DNA of 64,000 bases from JAGVSR01 sp033765145 (lineage in GTDB: Bacteria > Pseudomonadota > Alphaproteobacteria > Rhizobiales > Hyphomicrobiaceae), in NCBI GenBank assembly GCA_033765145.1, contig JANRIH010000034.1, positions 1 through 64,000 on the forward strand, written 5' to 3'. This document shows, one piece after another, positions 32,892 through 43,962 of this stretch. The first letter of the stretch is position 1; each line of letters opens with the position of its first letter. The notes under the pieces were generated by a model. The model saw only the letters and a program-made list of their open reading frames with translations, did no database searches and was not told the DNA's origin. Both the position numbers and the translations under genes were made by a program.

Positions 32892-34249
32892 GCGCCAAAG
32901 AGAATTATCTGACGCCGGAACTTGCACGGGACTTCCTGAAGGCCAATCCCACTGTGCAGTGGATTGACGTGTTCATGTTCGACGTGAACGGGGTCGCGCG
33001 GGGTAAGCGTCTGCGCGCCTCCGATTTCGCAGCGTTCGCCGGCAAGACGATCATGTTCCCTTCGACCGTCTACATCATGGATATGCGCGGGAGCTGTGTT
33101 GAATCGACAGGCCGCCTCTGGGAGACGGGCGATCCTGATCTCGAGTTCCGCGTGCTCGCCGACACGCTCGCGCCGATCAGCGTCGAGGGCGGCATCTATG
33201 CGCAGGCCGTGATGGTGCCGGTCGGGGACGGCGAAGGGCTCGACCCGCGCCGCATACTCGAAAAGCAGGTCGCGCGCTTCACGACGCGCGGACAGAAGCC
33301 GGTCGCGGCGGTCGAACTCGAGTTCTATGTGTCGGTCGCAAACACCGGTGGGCCGTTTACGCTGAAGGTGCCCCACGGTCTCGAAGCAAACCCAGACTGG
33401 CAGCAGCTCTATCAGTTCGAAGAAATGGACACGGCGAGCGCGTTTATCGACGACATCTACAAGACCGCCGAGTTGCAGAACATCCCCGTGGATGCCGTCA
33501 TCCAGGAGGCGGGTCCGGGCCAGTTCGAGATCAATTTGAAGCACCGTGACGATCTCGTTGCTGCAGCGCTCGACGCGCTCCTCCTGAAGCGTGCGGTCAA
33601 GGCCGCGGCGCTCGTGCACGGGATGGAAGCGACGTTCATGGCGAAGCCGCATCACGACTGGTCGGGCTCGGGCATGCACGTTCATATGAGCCTCGTTGAC
33701 GACAAGGGTCAGAACCTCTTCGCGGGCGATCCCATTTCGCCGCTGTTCCGCCACGCGCTCGGCGGTCTCCGCTCGACGATGGGCGACTTCATGGCGGTCT
33801 GGGCGCAGTCGGCGAATGCTTATCGACGGTACCAGCCCAAGTCGTACGTTCCCATGGCGGCGCACTGGGGCTTCAACAACCGGACGGTGTCGCTGCGCGT
33901 CTTGAACACGTCGCCGGCGGCGACTCGTGTCGAGCACCGGATCGCGGGTGCGGACGCCAACCCCTATCTCGTGCTCGCGGCCATTCTCGCGGGCGCGGAT
34001 TACGGAATCCGCAACCAACTCGATCCGGGTCCGGAGAGCAAGGGTAACGCAGCCGACGGCGGGGCGGGTCTCGAACTTCCGACCGCATGGATCAATGCCA
34101 TCGAGGTATTCGAAAGCTCTCCTGTCGTCAGAGAGGCTTTCGGGTCGGTATTCCAGACGGTCTACACCAGCATGAAAGACACCGAGCGGACGGACTTCGA
34201 AAGGGTCGTCACCGCGCTCGATCACCAGTGGTACGCACGGGTTGCGTGA
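32888..34249 (+). CDS. puuA: Glutamine synthetase-like gamma-glutamylpolyamine synthetase
   Basis: A 453-residue glutamine synthetase-family enzyme. Family motifs are VARGKRLRASDF near the start, VELEFYV and PGQFEINLKH (metal ligands), HDWSGSGMHVHMSL and SAATRVEHRIAG-type AdArg loop. The start ATG at 32888 overlaps the preceding stop; an in-frame upstream extension to 32804 lies entirely inside the neighbouring gene. Its company with PuuD and an aldehyde dehydrogenase points to ATP-dependent gamma-glutamylation of putrescine or another polyamine, not glutamine synthesis. It lacks the adenylylation-loop features of GlnA. Substrate remains an inference. Confidence 0.82.
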   Translation: MSAKENYLTPELARDFLKANPTVQWIDVFMFDVNGVARGKRLRASDFAAFAGKTIMFPSTVYIMDMRGSCVESTGRLWETGDPDLEFRVLADTLAPISVEGGIYAQAVMVPVGDGEGLDPRRILEKQVARFTTRGQKPVAAVELEFYVSVANTGGPFTLKVPHGLEANPDWQQLYQFEEMDTASAFIDDIYKTAELQNIPVDAVIQEAGPGQFEINLKHRDDLVAAALDALLLKRAVKAAALVHGMEATFMAKPHHDWSGSGMHVHMSLVDDKGQNLFAGDPISPLFRHALGGLRSTMGDFMAVWAQSANAYRRYQPKSYVPMAAHWGFNNRTVSLRVLNTSPAATRVEHRIAGADANPYLVLAAILAGADYGIRNQLDPGPESKGNAADGGAGLELPTAWINAIEVFESSPVVREAFGSVFQTVYTSMKDTERTDFERVVTALDHQWYARVA

Positions 34250-34261
34250 CGGAGGCCGCTC

Positions 34262-35752
34262 ATGACGTCGCTTCAGCATTTCGAGACGCTCGCCGGAGGC
34301 ATGGCGATTCCGGGCAAGGCGATCATCGACGGCGCGATCGTTCCGGCCCTTTCGGGCAAGACGTTCGACAACGTGACGCCGCGCAACGGGCAGATCGTCA
34401 ACGCGATCGCGGAATGCGGGGCCGAGGATATCGACGCGGCCGTCGACGCGGCGCGGGCGGCTTTCGAGGACGGACGCTGGCGCAAACTACACTACCGGAC
34501 GCGGAAGCAGGTTCTGTTCCAACTCGCCGACCTCATGGAACGCGACAAGGAACAATTGGCGCTGCTCGAAAGTCTCGACGTCGGCAAGCCGATCAAGGAC
34601 GCTCTCGGCATCGACGTGCCGGGCGCCATCCGCACGCTGCGCTACTACGCGGAGGCGCTCGACAAGGTCTACGGTGAAGTCGGGCCCGAGGCGCCGGACC
34701 GCATTTCGTTCGCGACGCACGAGCCGCTCGGCGTGATCGGGTGCATCGTGCCGTGGAACTTCCCGCTTCTGATGGCGATGTGGAAGGTCGCGCCCGCGCT
34801 CGCGATGGGCAATTCGATCGTTCTGAAGCCCGCGGAGCAATCGCCGCTGACGGCCTTGAAGCTCGGCGAGCTTGCACTCGAAGCGGGCCTTCCGGCCGGC
34901 GTGCTCAACATTGTTCCGGGCTTCGGTGCAACGGCCGGCAAAGCACTGGCACTCCACATGGACGTAGACATGATCGCGTTCACGGGATCGGGACCGGTCG
35001 GCAAGCTCCTGATGAAGTATTCGGGCGAAAGCAACTTGAAGCGGGTCAGCCTGGAGCTCGGCGGCAAGTCTCCACATATTGTCTTCGCGGACTGCCCCGA
35101 TCTCAACAAGGCGGCCGTCAGCGCGGCGTGGGGCGTGTTCTTCAATCAGGGCGAAGTGTGCACGGCCGGATCGCGGCTCCTGGTGCATGAAGAGATCGCG
35201 GACGAGTTCATTGACAAGGTTCTGAGAGCCGCGCGGAAGATCGTGCCGGGCGATCCACTGAACCCGCAGACCGCGTTCGGCGCGATGGTCAGCCAGGAGC
35301 AGATGACGACGGCGCTCCGGTATATCGACACGGCGACGCGGGAAGGTGGAAACCTGAAGCTCGGTGGCAAGCGCGCGCGGGAGGAGACGGGCGGCTATTA
35401 TGTCGAGCCGACGGTCTTCGATCACGTGTCGCCCGAGGCGACACTCTCGCGCGAGGAGGTGTTCGGGCCTGTTCTCGCCGTCACGCGGTTCAAAACAGCA
35501 GACGAGGCCCTCAAGCTCGCGAACGGCACCATCTATGGCCTCGCCGCCGGGCTATGGACCAAGGACGTGACGCTCGCCCATCGCGCCGCCCGCGAACTCC
35601 GCGCCGGGCTTGTCTGGGTCAACGGATGGGACGCTTGCGACATCACGATGCCGTTCGGCGGCTTCAAGCAGTCGGGCTTCGGCCGCGACCGCTCACTGCA
35701 CGCGCTTCACAAGTACGCCGACCTCAAAGCCATATCGATTACACTCTCATAA
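34262..35752 (+). CDS. puuC: Aldehyde dehydrogenase (gamma-glutamyl-aminobutyraldehyde type)
   Basis: A 496-residue NAD(P)-dependent aldehyde dehydrogenase. The catalytic Cys300 lies in NQGEVCTAGSRLLV, the general-base glutamate in LELGGKSPHIVF, the Rossmann motif is FTGSGPVGK and the substrate-tunnel asparagine is in PWNFPLLMAMWKVAPAL. Length and sequence fit the PuuC/betaine-aldehyde branch. In context it should oxidise gamma-glutamyl-aminobutyraldehyde or free aminobutyraldehyde. It lies between the PuuA-like gene (12 bases) and gabD (14 bases). Confidence 0.87.
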   Translation: MTSLQHFETLAGGMAIPGKAIIDGAIVPALSGKTFDNVTPRNGQIVNAIAECGAEDIDAAVDAARAAFEDGRWRKLHYRTRKQVLFQLADLMERDKEQLALLESLDVGKPIKDALGIDVPGAIRTLRYYAEALDKVYGEVGPEAPDRISFATHEPLGVIGCIVPWNFPLLMAMWKVAPALAMGNSIVLKPAEQSPLTALKLGELALEAGLPAGVLNIVPGFGATAGKALALHMDVDMIAFTGSGPVGKLLMKYSGESNLKRVSLELGGKSPHIVFADCPDLNKAAVSAAWGVFFNQGEVCTAGSRLLVHEEIADEFIDKVLRAARKIVPGDPLNPQTAFGAMVSQEQMTTALRYIDTATREGGNLKLGGKRAREETGGYYVEPTVFDHVSPEATLSREEVFGPVLAVTRFKTADEALKLANGTIYGLAAGLWTKDVTLAHRAARELRAGLVWVNGWDACDITMPFGGFKQSGFGRDRSLHALHKYADLKAISITLS

Positions 35753-35766
35753 GGGAGAGGCCAGAC

Positions 35767-37218
35767 ATGGACACGACGGCCTTGAAGTTCCCCACCGCCG
35801 CCTTCGTCGGCGGCAAGTGGGTCGACGCCGCAAAGACGTTCCCCGTGACGAACCCTGCGACGGGAGCCAAGCTCGGCGACGTTGCCGATCTCGGACCGGA
35901 CGACGCGCGCGCGGCCATCGACGCGGCTGCCGCAGCGTTCCCCGCGTGGTCGCAGAAAACCGCCAAGGAGCGGGCGCAGATTCTCAAGCGTTGGTACGAC
36001 CTCATGATGTCGGAGACGGAAAGTCTCGCGCAACTGATGACGGCGGAACAAGGCAAGCCGCTCGCGGAAGCGCGCGGCGAGGTCGCGTATGCGGCGTCGT
36101 TCATCGAGTGGTTCGCGGAAGAAGGCAAACGCGCCTACGGGCGCACGATCCCGACGACGGCTTCGACGAAGCGCTACATCACGATCAAGCAGCCGATCGG
36201 CGTCATCGCCGCCATCACGCCGTGGAATTTTCCAATCGCGATGATCACGCGCAAGGTGGGACCCGCGCTCGCGGCCGGCTGCACGGCCGTCGTGAAGCCG
36301 GCTGAAGATACCCCGCTCTGCGCGCTGGCCGTCGCCAAACTCGCCGAGGAAGCCGGCGTGCCGCCGGGCGTCCTCAACGTCGTGACGTCGACAGACGCGA
36401 AGGGCGTCGGCCAGGTTCTGTGCGCAGACAGCCGCGTGCGGAAGCTCACGTTCACGGGCTCGACAGAAGTCGGAAAGATACTCTATCGGCAGTCCGCGGA
36501 CACGGTGAAGAAGCTGACGCTCGAGCTTGGCGGCAACGCACCGCTCATCGTGTTCGACGATGCCAATCTCGATCAGGCGATCGCGGGCGCCATGGCGTCC
36601 AAGTATCGCAACGCGGGCCAGACCTGCGTTTGCGCCAACCGCCTGTTCGTACAGTCGGGCATTTACGACCGTTTCGCATCCGCGCTCGCGGAGGCGGCGA
36701 AGAAGCTCGTTGTCGGACCGGGGACGTCGTCCGGCGTCAACGTCGGGCCGCTCATCAACGCGGACGCCGTCGCGAAGGTCGAAACCCTGCTTTCGGACGC
36801 CGTGTCGAAAGGCGCGGCCGTCGCGACCGGGGGCAAGCGGGCATCGGCGGGTGCGTTGTTCTTCGAACCGACCGTCCTGACCGGTGTGAAGCCCGGGATG
36901 GCGATCGTCGGCGAGGAAATCTTCGGACCGGTGGCGGCATTGGTCCGGTTCGAGACAGAAGACGAGGCCATCAGGCTCGCGAACGATACGCCGTTCGGGC
37001 TCGCCGCCTATCTTTTCAGCCAGAACATCAGCCGCGCGTGGCGCGTTGCCGAACGGCTCGAGGCGGGCATGGTCGGCGTCAACGAGGGCATATTCTCGAA
37101 CGAGGTCGTCCCGTTCGGCGGCGTCAAGGAATCGGGCCTCGGCCGCGAAGGTGCTGCCGAAGGGCTCGAGGAATACCTCGAGACGAAGTTCATCTGCATC
37201 GGTGGCATGGACGCCTGA
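35767..37218 (+). CDS. gabD: Succinate/glutarate semialdehyde dehydrogenase
   Basis: A 483-residue aldehyde dehydrogenase of the GabD/DavD class. The catalytic Cys287 is in NAGQTCVCANRLFVQ, with a second Cys289 two residues later as in redox-sensitive GabD proteins. The base glutamate is in TLELGGNAPLIVFDDA and the coenzyme loop is FTGSTEVGKILY. The start ATG at 35767 follows GAGAGG; upstream in-frame sequence overlaps the preceding gene and is not homologous. It oxidises succinate semialdehyde from GABA and, in the same family, glutarate semialdehyde from 5-aminovalerate. The glutaryl-CoA dehydrogenase next door favours a dual role. Confidence 0.9.
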   Translation: MDTTALKFPTAAFVGGKWVDAAKTFPVTNPATGAKLGDVADLGPDDARAAIDAAAAAFPAWSQKTAKERAQILKRWYDLMMSETESLAQLMTAEQGKPLAEARGEVAYAASFIEWFAEEGKRAYGRTIPTTASTKRYITIKQPIGVIAAITPWNFPIAMITRKVGPALAAGCTAVVKPAEDTPLCALAVAKLAEEAGVPPGVLNVVTSTDAKGVGQVLCADSRVRKLTFTGSTEVGKILYRQSADTVKKLTLELGGNAPLIVFDDANLDQAIAGAMASKYRNAGQTCVCANRLFVQSGIYDRFASALAEAAKKLVVGPGTSSGVNVGPLINADAVAKVETLLSDAVSKGAAVATGGKRASAGALFFEPTVLTGVKPGMAIVGEEIFGPVAALVRFETEDEAIRLANDTPFGLAAYLFSQNISRAWRVAERLEAGMVGVNEGIFSNEVVPFGGVKESGLGREGAAEGLEEYLETKFICIGGMDA

Positions 37219-37260
37219 GACCTGATCGCCCGGGAAGGGCGCGCGCGAGGAGTGTCCGAC

Positions 37261-38499
37261 ATGACGGCAGTCGCCAAGGCGATCGAGAATGAGGATGGGG
37301 CAAAGCCTGACATCTCACGCACGGCTTTCTCGTGGGAAGACCCGTTGTCGCTCGACGCGGCGCTCGATCCCGACGAAGTCATGCTGCGGGACGCGGCGCG
37401 CCGGTTCTGCCGCGAACAGTTGCTGACCCGCGTCGTCGCCGATTTCCGCAACGAGAGCTTTGACCGCGCCATCATGCGCGAACTCGGCGCCATGGGGTTC
37501 CTCGGTCCGACGATCCCGGAGGCCTACGGCGGCGCGGGCGTCAACGCGGCAGGCTACGGGCTCATCGCGAAAGAGATCGAGGCGGTCGATTCAGGGTATC
37601 GCTCGGCCATGAGCGTGCAGTCGAGCCTCGTCATGTATCCGATCTACGCTTACGGCAGCGAGGCCCAGCGACAGAGCTATCTGCCACGCCTCGCGACAGG
37701 CGAGATCGTCGGGTGCTTCGGATTGACTGAACCCGATCACGGGTCCGATCCCGGCGGCATGATCACGCGCGCGCGCGCGGAGACCGGCGGGTATCGCCTT
37801 TCGGGCGCCAAAACGTGGATCACGAACGCGCCCATCGCCGACATCGCCATCGTCTGGGCCAAGACCGACGACGGCGTCATCCGCGGCTTCATCCTCGAAC
37901 GCGGCATGGCGGGACTTTCGACGCCGAAGATCGAGGGCAAGCTCTCGCTCCGGGCGTCCGTCACGGGCGAAATCGTCATGGACGGCGTCTACGTGCCCGA
38001 GGCCAATATGCTCCCGAATGTCTCCGGCCTCAAAGGGCCGTTCGGCTGCCTCAACAACGCGCGTTTCGGGATTGCGTGGGGCGCGCTCGGCGCGGCGGAA
38101 AGCTGCTGGCACGCAGCGCGGCAATACACGCTCGATCGCAGCCAGTTCGGCAACCCTCTGGCCGCCAATCAGCTCATCCAGAAAAAGCTTGCCGACATGC
38201 AGACCGAGATCACTCTCGGACTTTCGGCGTGCCTTCATGCGGCGCGGATGAAGGACAAGGGACTGCTGGCGCCTGAAGCGATCTCGCTTCTGAAGCGCAA
38301 CAACTGCCAGAAGGCACTCGACATCGCGCGCGCGGCCCGCGACATGCACGGCGGCAACGGCATATCGGACGAGTATCACGTCATGCGGCACATGCTCAAT
38401 CTGGAGGCGGTCAACACCTACGAGGGAACGGCGGACATCCACGCCCTGATCCTCGGCCGCGCGCAGACCGGCATCCAGGCCTTTTCCCGGGGAGTTTGA
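37261..38499 (+). CDS. gcdH: Glutaryl-CoA dehydrogenase
   Basis: A 412-residue flavoprotein of the acyl-CoA dehydrogenase family, closest in features to glutaryl-CoA dehydrogenase. FAD-binding GCFGLTEPDHGSDPGGM and WITNAPIADIAIVWAK are followed by LKGPFGCLNNARFGIAWG. The catalytic Glu388 is in NTYEGTADIHALILGRA, and DMHGGNGISDEYHV is typical. It would oxidise and decarboxylate glutaryl-CoA to crotonyl-CoA. The ATG at 37261 is chosen because AGGAG lies eight bases upstream; the GTG at 37252 overlaps that site. Its place between gabD and gabT suggests lysine/cadaverine breakdown via 5-aminovalerate and glutarate. A glutarate-activating enzyme is not in the window. Confidence 0.88.
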   Translation: MTAVAKAIENEDGAKPDISRTAFSWEDPLSLDAALDPDEVMLRDAARRFCREQLLTRVVADFRNESFDRAIMRELGAMGFLGPTIPEAYGGAGVNAAGYGLIAKEIEAVDSGYRSAMSVQSSLVMYPIYAYGSEAQRQSYLPRLATGEIVGCFGLTEPDHGSDPGGMITRARAETGGYRLSGAKTWITNAPIADIAIVWAKTDDGVIRGFILERGMAGLSTPKIEGKLSLRASVTGEIVMDGVYVPEANMLPNVSGLKGPFGCLNNARFGIAWGALGAAESCWHAARQYTLDRSQFGNPLAANQLIQKKLADMQTEITLGLSACLHAARMKDKGLLAPEAISLLKRNNCQKALDIARAARDMHGGNGISDEYHVMRHMLNLEAVNTYEGTADIHALILGRAQTGIQAFSRGV

Positions 38500-38503
38500 T
38501 TTC

Positions 38504-39799
38504 ATGGCGACGTCAGCAGAACTTCAGGTCCGGCGCTCGAATGCGGTGCCGCGCGGCATCGGCCACGCGACGCAGATCTACGCCAGCCGCGCGAAGAACG
38601 CCGAGATCTGGAGCGAAGACGGAAAGCGCTACATTGATTTCGCGGCCGGCATCGCGGTCACGAATACCGGGCATCAGCATCCGCGCATTATCGCCGCCGT
38701 CGAGGAGCAGATGAAGGCGTTCAGCCACGTCTGTTTTCAGGTGACGCCCTATGAGAACTACGTGCGGCTCGCGGAACGGCTGAACGCGTTGGCCCCCGTT
38801 TCCGGTCCCGCCAAGACCATGCTCGCCTCGACCGGCGCAGAAGCGGTCGAGAATGCCGTCAAAGTCGCCCGCGTCTTCACCGGGCGTCCGGGCGTGATCG
38901 CTTTCACGGCCGCGTTCCACGGCCGCACGCACATGGGCATGGCGCTGACCGGAAAGGTGGTGCCCTACAAGAAGGGCTTCGGGCCGTTCCCGGCGGATGT
39001 CTATCACGTCGAATTTCCGAACCTCTATCATTGCGTAACACCCGAGATGAGCCTCGCGAGCTTGAAAAGCCTCTTCAAGCACACGGTTGATCCTTCGAGC
39101 ATCGCGGCGATCATCATCGAGCCGGTGCAGGGCGAAGGCGGGTTCAATATCGCACCGCCCGAGTTCCTTCAGGAGATCCGCAAGATCTGCGACGAGCACG
39201 GCATCGTCTTCATCGCGGACGAAATCCAGACCGGGTTCGCGCGCACGGGCAAGATGTTCGCCCTCGAACACGCAGGCGTCAAAGCGGATGTGGTGACACT
39301 TGCAAAGGGGCTCGCCGGCGGGATGCCGCTCTCGGCCATCGTCGGACGCACGGACGTGATGGATGCGTCCCCGCCGGGCGGACTCGGCGGCACCTACGCC
39401 GGCAATCCGGTTGCGTGCGCGGCGGCACATGCCGTGCTCGACATCATCCGCGACGAAGACCTTTGCGGACGCGCCAACGCCATCGGCGAGATCATCCTCG
39501 GGCGCTGCCACGAGTTGCAGACACGCTCGAACCTCAATTGCATCGGGGACGTGCGCGGTCTCGGCGCGATGTGTGCGGTCGAACTCGTCAAGGATCAGCA
39601 GAGCCACGAGCCCGCGCCACAACTGACGCAAGAGCTTCTGAAGTCGGCCAATGCACGCGGGCTGATCCTGCTCTCGTGCGGCACCTACGGCAACGTCATC
39701 CGTTTCCTCGCGCCACTCACGGCCAGCGACGAGATAGTTCGCGAAGGCATGGACGTCTTCGAAGCGAGCCTCACAGAAGCCGTCGCGCGCGCCGGTTGA
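38504..39799 (+). CDS. gabT: GABA/5-aminovalerate aminotransferase
   Basis: A 431-residue class III aminotransferase (GabT/DavT). The PLP lysine is Lys268 in LAKGLAGGMPLSA, the same number as in the Escherichia coli enzyme. Cofactor motifs STGAEAVENAVKVAR and FIADEIQTGFARTG are present, as is the catalytic glutamate in EPVQGEGGF. It transfers the amino group of GABA (or 5-aminovalerate) to 2-oxoglutarate, producing succinate (or glutarate) semialdehyde for GabD. It starts four bases after gcdH, so the two are cotranscribed. Confidence 0.92.
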   Translation: MATSAELQVRRSNAVPRGIGHATQIYASRAKNAEIWSEDGKRYIDFAAGIAVTNTGHQHPRIIAAVEEQMKAFSHVCFQVTPYENYVRLAERLNALAPVSGPAKTMLASTGAEAVENAVKVARVFTGRPGVIAFTAAFHGRTHMGMALTGKVVPYKKGFGPFPADVYHVEFPNLYHCVTPEMSLASLKSLFKHTVDPSSIAAIIIEPVQGEGGFNIAPPEFLQEIRKICDEHGIVFIADEIQTGFARTGKMFALEHAGVKADVVTLAKGLAGGMPLSAIVGRTDVMDASPPGGLGGTYAGNPVACAAAHAVLDIIRDEDLCGRANAIGEIILGRCHELQTRSNLNCIGDVRGLGAMCAVELVKDQQSHEPAPQLTQELLKSANARGLILLSCGTYGNVIRFLAPLTASDEIVREGMDVFEASLTEAVARAG

Positions 39800-39842
39800 G
39801 ATCGCGCCGTCCCATCCATCAATCTGTCATCGGATTTCGACC

Positions 39843-41165
39843 ATGAACCTCCAGTTGAAGACCAACGATCTCGAAGCGTTCTGGATGCCGTTCACGGCGA
39901 ACCGGCAGTTCAAAGGTGCGCCCCGGCTCATCGCGGGCGCGGAAGGGACACGCTACATCACCGCCGACAGCCGACGCATTCTCGACGGCACATCCGGTCT
40001 CTGGTGCGTCAACGCCGGCCATTGCCGGCCCAAGATCGTCGAGGCGATCAAAAAGCAGGCGGAAACTCTCGACTTCGCTGGCACGTTCCAGATGGGGCAT
40101 GTCAAGGCATTCGAGGCTGCTTCGCGTCTCGTCAACATCGCACCCGAGGGCATGAACCATGTGTTCTTCACGAACTCGGGGTCGGAATCGGTCGAGACAG
40201 CGCTCAAGATGGCGATCGCCTATCATCGTGCCAGGGGCGAAGCAACGCGCGTGCGTCTCATAGGACGCGAGCGGGGCTATCACGGCGTCAACTTCGGCGG
40301 CATGTCAGTCGGGGGCATGGTCAACAACCGCAAGCAATTCGGCGCGCTCGTCGCCGGTGTCGATCATTTGCGGCACACCCACGACCTCGCGCGCAACGCC
40401 TTCTCCGTCGGCGAACCGGAGCATGGCGCGGAACTCGCGGACGATCTCGAGCGGCTCGTGGCACTTCACGACGCTTCGACGATCGCGGCCGTGATCGTCG
40501 AGCCGGTCGCGTGCTCGACGGGTGTTCTCATCCCGCCCAAGGGCTACCTGAAGCGGCTCGAAGCGATCTGCCGGAAGCACGGCATCCTCTTGATCGCGGA
40601 TGAAGTCATCACCGCGTTCGGGCGCATCGGTACGCCGTTCGGCTCGGACTATTTCGGCATCAAGCCTGACATCATCACGACCGCGAAGGGCGTCACGAAC
40701 GGCACCATCCCGATGGGCGCGGTGTTCGTTCAGGACCATGTCCACGACGCCTTCATGGGCGGGCCCGACTGGGCGATCGACTTCTTTCACGGCTACACGT
40801 ACTCGGGCCATCCGATCGCGTGCGCGGCGGCAATCGGCACGCTCGACACCTACGCGGACGAGGGCCTTCTCACGCGCGCGGCCGACATTGCGGGCTATTG
40901 GCAGGAGCGCATCCACGCCTTGAAGGGCCTGCCGCACGTCATCGACATCCGAAACATCGGCCTCATCGGTGCCGTCGAGCTTCAGCCCGATCCCGCGCAG
41001 CCGACCAAGCGGGCCTATGACCGTTTTGTCCGCGCGTTCGAGAAGGGACTTCTCATCCGCACGACCGGCGACATCATCGCGCTTTCGCCACCGCTCATCA
41101 TTACGAAGAGCGAGATCGACGAATTGTTCGACATCCTCACGGATGTCCTGACGACGACAAACTGA
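39843..41165 (+). CDS. Omega-amino acid (beta-alanine)--pyruvate aminotransferase
   Basis: A 440-residue class III aminotransferase of the omega-amino acid--pyruvate group. Characteristic segments are AFWMPFTANRQFK at the N-terminus, GTSGLWCVNAGHCRP and RGYHGVNFGGMSVGGM. The PLP lysine is Lys282 in TTAKGVTNGTIPMG and the cofactor aspartate is in LLIADEVITAFGRIG. Its usual reaction is beta-alanine plus pyruvate to malonate semialdehyde plus alanine. The next gene is an MmsA-type CoA-acylating dehydrogenase, which supports beta-alanine use (the BauA/BauC pairing). A propylamine fragment of spermidine is a likely source. Confidence 0.88.
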   Translation: MNLQLKTNDLEAFWMPFTANRQFKGAPRLIAGAEGTRYITADSRRILDGTSGLWCVNAGHCRPKIVEAIKKQAETLDFAGTFQMGHVKAFEAASRLVNIAPEGMNHVFFTNSGSESVETALKMAIAYHRARGEATRVRLIGRERGYHGVNFGGMSVGGMVNNRKQFGALVAGVDHLRHTHDLARNAFSVGEPEHGAELADDLERLVALHDASTIAAVIVEPVACSTGVLIPPKGYLKRLEAICRKHGILLIADEVITAFGRIGTPFGSDYFGIKPDIITTAKGVTNGTIPMGAVFVQDHVHDAFMGGPDWAIDFFHGYTYSGHPIACAAAIGTLDTYADEGLLTRAADIAGYWQERIHALKGLPHVIDIRNIGLIGAVELQPDPAQPTKRAYDRFVRAFEKGLLIRTTGDIIALSPPLIITKSEIDELFDILTDVLTTTN

Positions 41166-41231
41166 ACAACGGCCCCTCTCCCCGCACACGGGAAGTGGGA
41201 CAACCATCGCTCCAGCCGAGACGGGACGACC

Positions 41232-42728
<1,497 letters not shown>

Positions 42729-42899
42729 AGCGGCGTCAGGACCTGGGATCTTCTTCGAGAAGGTGTCCGTGGTCCAATTGGGCCAGCGCCGTGTCGCTGG
42801 ACTGCTACTAGGCCAGATCGTTCAGTGACTTCGAAAGTCTCCTGTGGCACGTCCGCGACAAGGCTTGGCGGAACGTGGCGAAAACACGTAGGGCGCGCA

Positions 42900-42917
42900 A
42901 AATTTCACGTGAGATTT
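42900..42917. promoter_or_regulatory. Palindrome upstream of MipA-like gene
   Basis: AAATTTCACGTGAGATTT is an 18-bp near-perfect palindrome (one mismatched pair) centred on TCACGTGA, in an AT-rich stretch 54 bases before the porin-like gene start. Size and symmetry suit a homodimeric repressor. The regulator is unknown. Upstream in the same 243-base gap, CCAGCG (42783-42788) and CGCTGG (42795-42800) form a weak hairpin after mmsA. Confidence 0.45.
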
Positions 42918-42971
42918 CAATGCGAAGCACCTAGATACTAGTGGGCAAAGAAGCGGGGCAGGCGTCCACTC

Positions 42972-43781
42972 ATGATTACGTCCAGGACCGGCGCGGCAAT
43001 CGCGCTGAGCGCAACGCTCGTCTTTTCCGCACCGGCATCGGCCGGCGGGTTCGGTGACTTCGGCGATCTCGAGCTTAGGGCGGGAGGCGTCGTCTTCGTC
43101 GCGCCCAAATACGAAGGTTCGGACGAATACGAGGTTCTCGGGTTCCCCATGATCGCTCCGAGCGGTTCGGGTTTCGGTGACGACGGTGTGGTGCAGTTCC
43201 GGGGACCCGACGACCTTCGCTTTCGCGTGCTCAATTTTTCCGGTTTCGAGGCGGGTCCGCTCGTCGGCTACCGCTTCGACCGCGAGGAAGATGATGCCGA
43301 CCGGCTGGAGGGCCTCGGCGATGTCGACGGCGGTGTCGTGCTCGGCGGTTATGCGGCTTACCGACTGGGATTCGTAAAGCCGTTCGTCTCCTACAATCAT
43401 GCCGTATCGGGCGACGAAACAGGCGGGCTTCTGAAGTTCGGCGCGGAAAGCGTCGCCCCGGTATGGCACGGCGTGACGGCCAAGGTTGCGGCGGGCGCGA
43501 CCTACGCGGACGACGATTACATGAATGCGTTTTTCTCGGTGACGCCGGCGCAGAGCGCCAACTCGGCGGCAGGGCTCGGCGTCTATGATGCTGAGGCCGG
43601 GATCAAGGATGTATTCGTAGGCTTCTCCAGCGACGTGCCGCTTAGCGAGCGCTGGACCTTGATGCTCATGGGCCGCTATGCGCACCTCGTCGGCGATGCG
43701 GCGGAGAGCCCGATCGTCGAGAGCGATAGCCAGTTCATGGCCGGGGTCGGTCTGACCTACCGCTTCGGTTTCGGGCGCTAG
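42972..43781 (+). CDS. MipA/OmpV-family outer-membrane protein
   Basis: A 269-residue outer-membrane beta-barrel. The signal peptide is about 1-25 (ending APASAGG). Alternating strands follow, including VVFVAPKYEGSDEYEVLGFPMI, a MipA/OmpV hallmark near the start, and it ends with the C-terminal motif GLTYRFGFGR of an outer-membrane barrel. Family members are scaffolds for murein hydrolases or porins of unknown specificity, often regulated by ions or stress. It stands alone with its own upstream palindrome and does not appear to belong to the amine operon. A T-run follows the gene by about 15 bases without a clear stem. Confidence 0.85.
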   Translation: MITSRTGAAIALSATLVFSAPASAGGFGDFGDLELRAGGVVFVAPKYEGSDEYEVLGFPMIAPSGSGFGDDGVVQFRGPDDLRFRVLNFSGFEAGPLVGYRFDREEDDADRLEGLGDVDGGVVLGGYAAYRLGFVKPFVSYNHAVSGDETGGLLKFGAESVAPVWHGVTAKVAAGATYADDDYMNAFFSVTPAQSANSAAGLGVYDAEAGIKDVFVGFSSDVPLSERWTLMLMGRYAHLVGDAAESPIVESDSQFMAGVGLTYRFGFGR

Positions 43782-43962
43782 TTCGTCCTCAATCGCAATT
43801 TTTTTGTATCCGGCGCGCTGTGAGGGACGCGTCAGCGCATCGGCGCGCGCATCAGAATTAGAACTCGGCTTCTGAAACCACCGGCCCTTGCGGCCGTAGT
43901 TCCTTTCGACAGTTCGAACCGTCGCACGTCTCAACCGATCCCACAATTCATGGAGACCGACG

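Noticed and set aside
32825..34279. 484-residue minus-strand ORF opposite the glutamine synthetase-like gene
   Set aside because: It is a shadow frame of a gene with clear family motifs and has no ribosome site or domain.
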